Source: a virus. Taken from it: a stretch of DNA of 29,355 nucleotides. The position numbers and the translations under genes were made by a program. The stretch is taken from the IMG/VR virus record IMGVR_UViG_3300041405_000021, positions 1 to 29,355 of that record. The stretch is one strand, 5' to 3'. This document shows, one piece after another, positions 23,531 to 29,355 of the stretch (the first letter of the stretch is position 1; every line of letters begins with the position of its first letter). A model generated the notes under the pieces. That model made no database searches. It saw only the letters and a list, made by a program, of their open reading frames with translations, and was not told the DNA's origin.

Positions 23531-23815
23531 GTGAGTTTGACTATCAGAGCCTTGCTCCTTTTTTGGCCTTTCCTAAAACGTGCTCTCTTCGGGGACCGCA
23601 CTATAAAGGAATTAGTGCTGGCAAACAAACATATCACTGTTGTGAATGTATGCTTGATTGTTGTATTTCTTGCATTCATGAACACCTTGATTGAGTTGAA
23701 CGTAGTTAAGTCAGAGAATGTCCGGCTGGAAGTCCAGCTCACCCAAATGTGTACTATGCCGATGGAGACTAGTCTCCAAATGCGTCGTAAACTACTGGGC
23801 GAAATTCTGAAATAG
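23531..23815 (+). CDS. 94-aa membrane protein, possible inner-membrane lysis (i-spanin-like) protein
   Basis: The start is GTG, with AGGGGA seven bases upstream; no ATG is available because a TGA closes the frame at 23513. A cytoplasmic-type basic segment of ~35 residues is followed by one strong membrane helix (residues ~36-55, VNVCLIVVFLAFMN). After it comes a charged helical part of about 35 residues (IELNVVKSENVRLEVQL) that could form a coiled coil. A lipoprotein gene follows 23 bases later. This arrangement resembles Rz/Rz1 spanin pairs, which join the inner and outer membranes at lysis, but sequence support is weak. Confidence 0.7.
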   Translation: MSLTIRALLLFWPFLKRALFGDRTIKELVLANKHITVVNVCLIVVFLAFMNTLIELNVVKSENVRLEVQLTQMCTMPMETSLQMRRKLLGEILK

Positions 23816-23838
23816 AACCGATATGGGAAATGAACCAC

Positions 23839-24267
23839 ATGTTAAGAAAAACTCTCCTACTTACCTCTGTATGTCTAGCTCTTTCAGCGTGCATGCTTTA
23901 TGCACCTACATACGTCTCTCAACCGAGTACAACGGTGGTTCATGTAGCAACTACCTCCACGGCAGATTCACATGATTCGAACGTGAAACAAAAAACGACT
24001 GAGGTATCGAAACGGGTGGCGTCAAAGGCAACGACTACGAAGCAGCGTCCGTTAGCTGTCTGTGGTGCTTTTACCCTCCCCCGTGAAGTTGTACCCGAAT
24101 ATCTAACAGAAGAACTCATGGCTACCGCCAAGGATGTCGATGAGTTAGATACGTTGGTAGGTATGAAGGTTAAAGAACTTCAAACGTACATCGATAGCAT
24201 GCATTCCAAGATTGAGCAAGCCCACGCAAAGTGGTTGGAATCTTGTCAGCAGAAACTACTGGACTAG
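23839..24267 (+). CDS. 142-aa lipoprotein, possible o-spanin or envelope protein
   Basis: The N-terminus MLRKTLLLTSVCLALSAC is a textbook lipoprotein signal with the lipobox Leu-Ser-Ala-Cys18. I therefore start at the ATG at 23839 rather than 23830, which also places GGGAA at a better distance. The mature protein has a Ser/Thr/Lys-rich linker (~45 residues), then a conserved-looking segment and a helical C-terminus (MKVELQ-type heptads around residues 110-142) that could form a coiled coil. It is expected in the outer membrane (residue after Cys is Met, not Asp). It may pair with the membrane protein just upstream. Confidence 0.8.
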   Translation: MLRKTLLLTSVCLALSACMLYAPTYVSQPSTTVVHVATTSTADSHDSNVKQKTTEVSKRVASKATTTKQRPLAVCGAFTLPREVVPEYLTEELMATAKDVDELDTLVGMKVKELQTYIDSMHSKIEQAHAKWLESCQQKLLD

Positions 24268-24304
24268 TTAATGATCTAGTATATTCTGAAACGAGGTATT
24301 GTCG

Positions 24305-25750
24305 ATGTGTGATGGGATTGTGTTATACACGGACGGGTCATTCCGTCACAATGTAGCTGGTTGGGGCGTGCACGGTTATACGTTTAAGGACGAACCGCTA
24401 AAGACGAAGGCTGCAACTAAGCAGCAACCGACCAAAGAAGGTTATAAAGACGTACCGCTCGATGAGACCTGTACGGTCATTGATTACATCGACGCGTTTG
24501 GACGTGTTGAAGGACGTGCCACCAACAATACGGCTGAGTTAACAGCTGCTATTGAAGGCTTCAAACTCGCATTGAAGTCCGGGGCCGATAACCTTATCTT
24601 CCGCATGGATTCTGAGTATGTCCGCAAGGGTATGACTCAATGGGTTCATAAGTGGATCAAAGAGAATTGGGTTAAGGTCGATGGCTCGCCTCGCGAAAAC
24701 AAAGAGTTGTGGCTCGAGCTTGTAGCGCTAGAGAAACAGTGGAAGGATCGTGGATACAAATATCAAGCTATCTGGATCAAGGGACATAGCAATGACCTAG
24801 GTAACGACAAGGCCGACGTCAACGCTGCTCGTGGTGGTGGTTGTGCACCTAATGCGACCGTAGAGGTCAAGCAAGAAGGTGCTAAAGTCAACAAGCTCAA
24901 GAAGAAACCGGTATCTCCACTGATTCTTGAAACCCGCATGATCTTCGGGATCAACTCTGGGAAAGAGCCTGACGGCTACTACTACACCTATAACCTTGGC
25001 CGCATGCATAATGCCGGCCACAAACCACGTGACACAGCTAAAGATAAGTTAGCTAAATCGGATCTACTCTTCGGACGTCGGATCTCGGAAGCGACTTATT
25101 GTGTATATAAAGCCAAGGAACTCGACGAGTACTTGGAAGATCTACAGAAACTCCATGCCAGTGTATACGGTACGGAAAACCCAGAACTAGCTATCGTTAA
25201 CCTCACTAACGCCTGTAACGCTAAGCAGCGCAACAATATCGAACTGCTCGGAGCTGATGGGCTATTGAAGTTTGACGATATCTATTTACTGGCAACTCCA
25301 GAGATGGGGTTAATTAGTCGGACGCTCAATCCTCCACGGATGGCTAATGATGGAGTGATGGAGTTTAACGCTCTTGAAACTCGATTGGATGCTTATCTAG
25401 AAGGTAAGCTCGGGGCGTCGGTAGATGTCGTTGACATTACCTCACACTTTTACGAAGTGATCGAAGGTAAGAAGACGGTAACTCAGCTGAAGAAACATAT
25501 CACGCAGAATACCACTCACATGGACATTCCTGTTGTGCATAAGGGTCGGAAGATTACGATCAAGCTTTGTCTTGGTATTGACATTCCGGGTCGTAATCAA
25601 CTTAACCGTATTGCCTGCGAAGGTGTTAAGGTCGAACTGTTGATTTCTCCGCTGGGACCGTGTGCCTATTCGTACTCGACTGTGTTCGTGGCTGAAGATG
25701 GTGCTTCTATCTTTGGTGCACCCTACGCACAGTTCTTATTTAAAAAATAG
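24305..25750 (+). CDS. RNase HI fused to an unknown C-terminal domain
   Basis: Residues 1-~180 are a type I RNase H with all catalytic residues: Asp10 (YTDGS), Glu78 (NTAEL), Asp102 (MDSEYV), His161 (KGHSND) and Asp171 (NDKAD). There is an extra ~45-residue loop between the first strand and the Glu motif. The enzyme degrades RNA in RNA-DNA hybrids, such as replication primers. Residues ~180-481 are a second domain I do not recognise, beginning with a Lys/Pro-rich linker. Ordinary RNase HI is about 155 aa, so this is roughly three times that. I place the start at ATG 24305, eight bases after ACGAGG, not the TTG at 24299. Confidence 0.9.
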   Translation: MCDGIVLYTDGSFRHNVAGWGVHGYTFKDEPLKTKAATKQQPTKEGYKDVPLDETCTVIDYIDAFGRVEGRATNNTAELTAAIEGFKLALKSGADNLIFRMDSEYVRKGMTQWVHKWIKENWVKVDGSPRENKELWLELVALEKQWKDRGYKYQAIWIKGHSNDLGNDKADVNAARGGGCAPNATVEVKQEGAKVNKLKKKPVSPLILETRMIFGINSGKEPDGYYYTYNLGRMHNAGHKPRDTAKDKLAKSDLLFGRRISEATYCVYKAKELDEYLEDLQKLHASVYGTENPELAIVNLTNACNAKQRNNIELLGADGLLKFDDIYLLATPEMGLISRTLNPPRMANDGVMEFNALETRLDAYLEGKLGASVDVVDITSHFYEVIEGKKTVTQLKKHITQNTTHMDIPVVHKGRKITIKLCLGIDIPGRNQLNRIACEGVKVELLISPLGPCAYSYSTVFVAEDGASIFGAPYAQFLFKK

Positions 25751-25760
25751 TGGGTAACTC

Positions 25761-26168
25761 ATGAATCTATTTACTAGGTTCCGAGATGGCTTACATAGTG
25801 CGGGAGCTACGTTTTGGAATTGGATGTGGCTCAAGTCCGATGTAAGTTTTCGGAGAATGTGTGTAATGGCTTCATTGCATGCTCAGTTGGCCAAATGTAG
25901 TACTGACGACTGCCGTGCTATTACACGGCTTAACCAGCATATGCGGCTAGTAGGCGACCACAACGCGATGAGACTTCCAACTTTGTTCGCAGGGTTGATT
26001 TGGAAGAATCTTCCAAGTATCGAGAAGCTTGATACGAACAACAATAACTTGATACAGCGTATTGTTCGGCTTACTCCTTGCTGGTTGTACTACACGTCCG
26101 AGCAAAGCTATGAATCGGACATCAAAGAACTCTTAGGCTTTTGTAAGACTACTTGTTCTAACGGTTAA
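25761..26168 (+). CDS. hypothetical 135-aa protein
   Basis: The protein has several Trp, Cys and Arg residues and no clear membrane segment; a helical content is likely. I do not recognise it. It follows the RNase H fusion by 10 bases with a weak site (GGGTAACTC), so it is probably co-transcribed. It ends before the terminator at 26177-26200. Confidence 0.8.
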   Translation: MNLFTRFRDGLHSAGATFWNWMWLKSDVSFRRMCVMASLHAQLAKCSTDDCRAITRLNQHMRLVGDHNAMRLPTLFAGLIWKNLPSIEKLDTNNNNLIQRIVRLTPCWLYYTSEQSYESDIKELLGFCKTTCSNG

Positions 26169-26176
26169 CAGCATAA

Positions 26177-26200
26177 TGCCCCTGCCGTCAAGCAGGGGCA
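26177..26200. terminator. bidirectional terminator with GCATAA / TTTATGTCG flanks
   Basis: TGCCCCTGC and GCAGGGGCA pair perfectly over nine bases around CGTCAA. GCATAA precedes and TTTATGTCGTC follows on the plus strand; on the minus strand TTATGCTG follows. It separates convergent genes. Confidence 0.85.
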
Positions 26201-26209
26201 TTTATGTCG

Positions 26210-27136
26210 TCACAGATCGAGGATTGCTTTCTCGATTTCGTACAGTACGTTATTGGTTTCGATGATACGAGTCATCTGAGCAGCGTACCACTCTACCCAA
26301 CGACCAGCTTCGGATAGTTGATCACCGATCATCTTAGCGAATTCGTTAGATGTACTGGTGGAACGTTCTTCACCAATACGACGGATCAGGGCATTAGCTG
26401 TTTGTACCAATGCTTGTACAGCCTTCTTGATCTCATCAGTTGCACCACCATGAACCAATTGATTTACGGTCTGCATGTTACGTTCAGCTTCAACGAAGTC
26501 ACTGAACGAGTTGAATGCTTTACCCAAGGTAGTCTGAACAGCACGGTTACCGGTATAGAGTTTAGCCTCTTCTTCGATCAACTTAATACGGTCAGCACTA
26601 AGAGTGATACCGAATTCAAAGTCACGACGTTCTGCACGATCAAACGAGACCGACAGATAGTGACCAAAACGGGATGTAGCTGGACGGATTACTTCGTTCA
26701 GGACTTTGTCCATGATCTTAGCATGCTCTACCAACATAGCCGTCAACGGAAGAATCTCACCTCTCAAACCGTTAGGTTGCGATACCTTCATATCAACGTG
26801 TTCTTGGAAATCTAGGGAACTGGTGAAGGTTGACAACTGTGCGGGATGAAGAGTTTCCATCGGGTCGTAGTTATAAGTAGTCAGATACTTGAAGCCTTCC
26901 TGAATAGATACGCTCAGAGAATCAGTCTTACGACCGAAATACTTAGAGATGTTCCCCATCATCATTGCTTCGGTGGAAATAGTGCCAAGATCTTCGAAGA
27001 GTTGATTCGAAGGTGAATCATCTACACCGAGTGGCACATCGGTTGATTCAGTGTCAGTTGGGGGAAGACCCCACTCTTCCTCAATATTCTCTTTCGAGGC
27101 TTTGGGAATGTATTGATCGAAAATGCCGAGTTTCAT
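26210..27136 (-). CDS. 308-aa probable internal virion protein
   Basis: An acidic, Asp/Glu/Ser-rich N-terminal region (~residues 15-60) precedes a long helical domain. The C-terminal helix has the pattern SEAGRWVEWYAAQMTRIIET, loosely like the C-terminus of the two internal head protein candidates at 17771-20814. I recognise no family with certainty. The acidic leader and helical body suggest a capsid-internal protein processed by the prohead protease, which is an inference. The gene diverges from the UvsX-like gene across a 109-base gap. Confidence 0.75.
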   Translation of the reverse strand: MKLGIFDQYIPKASKENIEEEWGLPPTDTESTDVPLGVDDSPSNQLFEDLGTISTEAMMMGNISKYFGRKTDSLSVSIQEGFKYLTTYNYDPMETLHPAQLSTFTSSLDFQEHVDMKVSQPNGLRGEILPLTAMLVEHAKIMDKVLNEVIRPATSRFGHYLSVSFDRAERRDFEFGITLSADRIKLIEEEAKLYTGNRAVQTTLGKAFNSFSDFVEAERNMQTVNQLVHGGATDEIKKAVQALVQTANALIRRIGEERSTSTSNEFAKMIGDQLSEAGRWVEWYAAQMTRIIETNNVLYEIEKAILDL

Positions 27137-27140
27137 TTTT

Positions 27141-27177
27141 TAAGGTACCTTATAAAGTTATTAAACACAGTCGCGAC
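27141..27177. promoter_or_regulatory. palindromes in the divergent gap upstream of the UvsX-like gene
   Basis: TAAGGTACCTTA (27141-27152) is a perfect 12-base palindrome next to the minus-strand start, and GTCGCGAC (27170-27177) is an eight-base one with partial flanking symmetry. The gap 27137-27245 must hold promoters for both directions; on the minus strand it also contains TTTTATG. Operators are possible; no proof is available. Confidence 0.35.
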
Positions 27178-27245
27178 ACTGTTAACATAAAATTACGCTT
27201 AATCACAATGAAATGTAGTTTAACCCCATCCACTAGGAATCGACA

Positions 27246-28679
27246 ATGTTTGCAAATCACTTTGAGAAACCGGCATTTCGTCCGGCATTGAATATCGGCT
27301 GTATGCTGGATATCCCTACCGGTAAATATGAACAGGGAAAGCATGGTGAGATGATCCTGAACGGTGGCCTTGGGTCGCTGACTGGTATTGCCTCACGACC
27401 GAACAACTTTAAGACCGCTCTTGGCGTCTACATGCTTGCTATGGCCCGCCGTGCCCACCCCGGCAGTTACAGTATGGTCTACGACACAGAAGGTACGCTG
27501 AACCCTGTAGCTCGTTTCACCTCACTGGCTAAAGCCATTGAAGAAATCCGTACTATCGACTGGGAAAATGATGACCAGTTCGTATTCACGGATCTATCGC
27601 GTTACACCGGTGATGAATTCTTTAAGTTGTTCCGCACCGCTCTGCAAGAAAAAGAGAAAGATGCTAAGACGCACATGCGTACTACTCCTTTCTTGGACGT
27701 ACAAGGTAACAACAAGAAATGCCTGTATCCAACCACAGGTTTCATTGACAGCTTCTCGAAGTTCATCGTTACAGCTGTAGCGGATATGTACGAGAAGAAC
27801 GCCATTGGTGCATCGGGTAACAACACCGACGCTATGACCAACGGTAAAGCTAAGAACCAACTGTTTAACCAGTTGCCTCAAGTATGTGCCAAGACCGGTA
27901 CTTACATGATCCTCACTGCTCACGTTGGTGATATCATTCAGATGGAAATGTATCCAACTGATAAACGTAACCTGAGTGAGATGAAACGCGACACCGTACT
28001 GAAAGGTGTATCGTCTGGTTTCTATTCTCTGCCAAACAACGTCTGGGACATTATGTCTAACAAGCCGTTGCTGAACAAAGAGAAGATGCCAATCTATCCG
28101 CTGGATAACTCTACCGCTATTCAAGGTGACTCGGATCTCCGTCAACTGGAAATTAAGAACCTGCGTGGTAAAGGTGGTATTACAGGTCTACCATTCAACC
28201 TGATCGTTTCTCAAACTGAAGGTCTGTTGCCTTCGCTGTCTGAGTTCGACTACTGCAAAGAAGCAGGTTGGGGTATCGGCGGTAACAACATCAACTATTA
28301 CGTTGAACTGTGCCCTGAGATCAAACTGGGTCGTACCGTAGTTCGTAAGAAACTCGAAGAACACGCTAACCTGCGTCGCGCCGTAGAGATCCAATCGGAA
28401 ATGCTTCAGCTGATCATGTTCCAACGTTGGACCGCCGAACAGGTATGCACTCCTAAGGAACTGTACGACGATCTGAAAGCTATGGGTTATGACTGGGATA
28501 TGATCCTTACTCAAACTCGTGGCTACTGGATGTTCGAAGAAGACGAACACTTGAACGATAAGAAGTTCCTGTCCACTTACGATCTCCTGCGCATGCGTAC
28601 AGGCGATTACAAACCTTATTGGATGTCCGATGCCGACAAAGCTAAGATCATTCCAAGAGCACTCGCTAAGGCGGCTTAA
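27246..28679 (+). CDS. UvsX/RecA-like strand-exchange ATPase
   Basis: The 477-aa protein has a RecA-core layout. A Gly-rich strand (NGGLGSLTGIAS) leads to a Walker A of the UvsX type, S50-RPNN-FKT57, where Phe replaces the usual second Gly; T4 UvsX has GPSKSFKS at this place. The segment MVYDTEGTL (residues 77-85) matches UvsX FYDSEFG, with the catalytic acid as Asp80 or Glu82. The middle and C-terminal parts are diverged and longer than in T4 UvsX (~390 aa). Its role is expected to be DNA strand exchange in recombination-dependent replication and repair, together with the SbcC-like subunit. TAGGA precedes the ATG. Confidence 0.72.
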   Translation: MFANHFEKPAFRPALNIGCMLDIPTGKYEQGKHGEMILNGGLGSLTGIASRPNNFKTALGVYMLAMARRAHPGSYSMVYDTEGTLNPVARFTSLAKAIEEIRTIDWENDDQFVFTDLSRYTGDEFFKLFRTALQEKEKDAKTHMRTTPFLDVQGNNKKCLYPTTGFIDSFSKFIVTAVADMYEKNAIGASGNNTDAMTNGKAKNQLFNQLPQVCAKTGTYMILTAHVGDIIQMEMYPTDKRNLSEMKRDTVLKGVSSGFYSLPNNVWDIMSNKPLLNKEKMPIYPLDNSTAIQGDSDLRQLEIKNLRGKGGITGLPFNLIVSQTEGLLPSLSEFDYCKEAGWGIGGNNINYYVELCPEIKLGRTVVRKKLEEHANLRRAVEIQSEMLQLIMFQRWTAEQVCTPKELYDDLKAMGYDWDMILTQTRGYWMFEEDEHLNDKKFLSTYDLLRMRTGDYKPYWMSDADKAKIIPRALAKAA

Positions 28680-28888
28680 TGACAAATTCGGCTCCTAAGG
28701 TAGTACTTCACGGTATGAAAGATGGTGGTATGATTACGAGTGAACGCCACCACGAGCAACTACGTGTATTACGTAGTTTGAACGGACTCAAGAATACCAT
28801 TAAACATCTTAATGACCGCGACTTAATTAAACTACAGACGGCGATCTCTGAGCAAGTTAAGAAACGTGGGTTAGTGACCAACACGTAG
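28679..28888 (+). CDS. hypothetical 69-aa protein
   Basis: The ATG overlaps the stop of the UvsX-like gene by one base (TAATG), so translation is coupled. The protein is small, basic and helical, with a Lys/Arg-rich C-terminus; no family is known to me. The coupling suggests a function close to that of the recombinase, for instance as an accessory factor, but this is only from position. Confidence 0.75.
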   Translation: MTNSAPKVVLHGMKDGGMITSERHHEQLRVLRSLNGLKNTIKHLNDRDLIKLQTAISEQVKKRGLVTNT

Positions 28889-28895
28889 GTAACTA

Positions 28896-29060
28896 ATGAA
28901 GGTAAAAGACCTTATACCAGTCCTAATCAAAGCAGTCTTGCCCAAACCAAGGCTACCTGATAACACCGACATGGACCCGCGCTTCGGCGTGGGTTCTTTA
29001 AAGGACACCAATGACCCGACTAATAGACCACGGTCACGGGATCTACACAGTAGAACGTAA
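28896..29060 (+). CDS. possible 54-aa protein
   Basis: An ATG with TAGGT upstream opens a 54-codon frame (MKVKDLIPVLIKAVLPKPRL...) seven bases after the previous stop. The N-terminus is basic and hydrophobic; the rest is polar. However, it runs through a terminator-like hairpin (28975-28994) and overlaps the start of the next gene by 50 bases, so it may be spurious, or only its 5' part is expressed. Confidence 0.35.
   Translation: MKVKDLIPVLIKAVLPKPRLPDNTDMDPRFGVGSLKDTNDPTNRPRSRDLHSRT
28975..28994 (+). terminator. terminator-like hairpin
   Basis: ACCCGCGC, TTCG and GCGTGGGT form an eight-base stem with one G-U pair, followed by TCTTT. It lies between the UvsX operon and the gene starting at 29011. 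Confidence 0.6.
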
Positions 29061-29355
29061 GAGACCGAGTGAGAAAGAAATGTCAAATCGAAGAGTTTGC
29101 GTATGCGGTGTAACCTACACAGTTGGTCCATCTTCAACTGGGGGTTATCAACCGTACAAGTGTAACTGTAAGCCTCTTCCACCACCGGGTGGTAAAATCA
29201 CTCATTACGCAACTTACCCAGTTGACGTAATCCACAGAGATGAAACTGGAAATTGCGTCCGTGATGTCAATGGGAACTTCATGTACATGCACCGTAAAGG
29301 TGACAGAATCTTGGACGATGATGGTAATCCAGTAATAATTCCAAGTGGCTGTGAA
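29011..29355 (+). CDS. hypothetical protein, partial (cut by window end)
   Basis: ATG at 29011 is preceded by the strong site AAAGGACACCA and opens a frame that runs to the end of the window (115 codons seen). The start region contains two CxC pairs (VCVCG and KCNC, about 25 residues apart), which suggests a small zinc ribbon. A Pro/Gly-rich stretch follows, then a polar part with repeated Asp, Asn and Gly (DDDGNPV). I do not recognise a family; the remainder of the gene is missing. Confidence 0.7.
   Translation, partial: MTRLIDHGHGIYTVERKRPSEKEMSNRRVCVCGVTYTVGPSSTGGYQPYKCNCKPLPPPGGKITHYATYPVDVIHRDETGNCVRDVNGNFMYMHRKGDRILDDDGNPVIIPSGCE

Noticed and set aside
23491-23694. 67-codon Cys-rich frame with a fine AAGGTACC ribosome binding site
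   Set aside because: It overlaps most of the 94-aa membrane protein in another frame; composition is unlike a folded protein. The good site leaves some doubt, so its first codons may be a leader.
4938-26209. Reading all TATGTCG elements after hairpins as late promoters
   Set aside because: Several would drive antisense transcription into convergent genes, so a terminator or processing role is at least as likely. Kept only as an open alternative.
1-29355. tRNA genes, CRISPR arrays, insertion sequences, attachment sites
   Set aside because: No cloverleaf, regularly spaced repeats, transposase, integrase or terminal repeats were seen by eye on either strand; a tRNA scan would be decisive.

Overview
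The window reads as a piece of a large, tightly packed lytic myovirus genome of the phiKZ-like jumbo-phage type that infects a Gram-negative host. Five things point this way: (1) the left edge carries the C-terminal end of a split RNA polymerase beta-like subunit, a hallmark of phages that bring their own multisubunit RNA polymerase; (2) there is an S80/gp21-type prohead protease; (3) there is a contractile-tail spike with a PAAR tip; (4) UvsX/RecA-like, SbcC/gp46-like and RNase H proteins are encoded together with many large unrecognised, probably structural proteins; (5) there is a lipoprotein with a proper lipobox. No tRNA, CRISPR, integrase or insertion sequence was seen. The species cannot be named from the sequence alone.

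Layout. Bases 1-4532 (+): RNA polymerase beta C-terminus, a 65-aa protein, a 657-aa protein with a very acidic tail, a short ORF probably joined to it by -1 frameshifting, a 239-aa protein and the prohead protease. Bases 4582-7611 (-): a block of small unrecognised proteins, some with membrane segments, with a possible early-type promoter at 7645-7652. Bases 7712-11916 (-): six larger genes, four of them in an overlapping operon. Bases 11940-12470 (+): one gene, possibly a small terminase-like protein. Bases 12504-16593 (-): two or three small membrane-protein genes, a GIY-YIG homing endonuclease and the SbcC-like ATPase. Bases 16654-17732 (+): baseplate spike and PAAR tip. Bases 17771-23354 (-): virion-type genes, including two paralogous probable internal head proteins. 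Bases 23531-26168 (+): membrane protein, lipoprotein, RNase H fusion and one unknown. Bases 26210-27136 (-): a probable internal virion protein. Bases 27246-29355 (+): UvsX-like recombinase and small genes, the last cut by the window end.

How it fits together. UvsX, the SbcC-like subunit and RNase H are replication and recombination functions. The protease would process the head proteins, including the acidic-leader internal proteins. The spike and PAAR protein pierce the host envelope. The TM-protein and lipoprotein pair could act at lysis. Genes are separated by few bases, often with TAATG or ATGA overlaps.

Most notable signals: a perfectly phased CCCTTTG slippery heptamer at 2556-2562 at the end of the 657-aa gene; a recurring module of hairpin plus flanking CATAA/TATGTC at at least seven gene ends; a duplicated membrane-tail domain in two distant genes; and an internally duplicated 251-aa protein.
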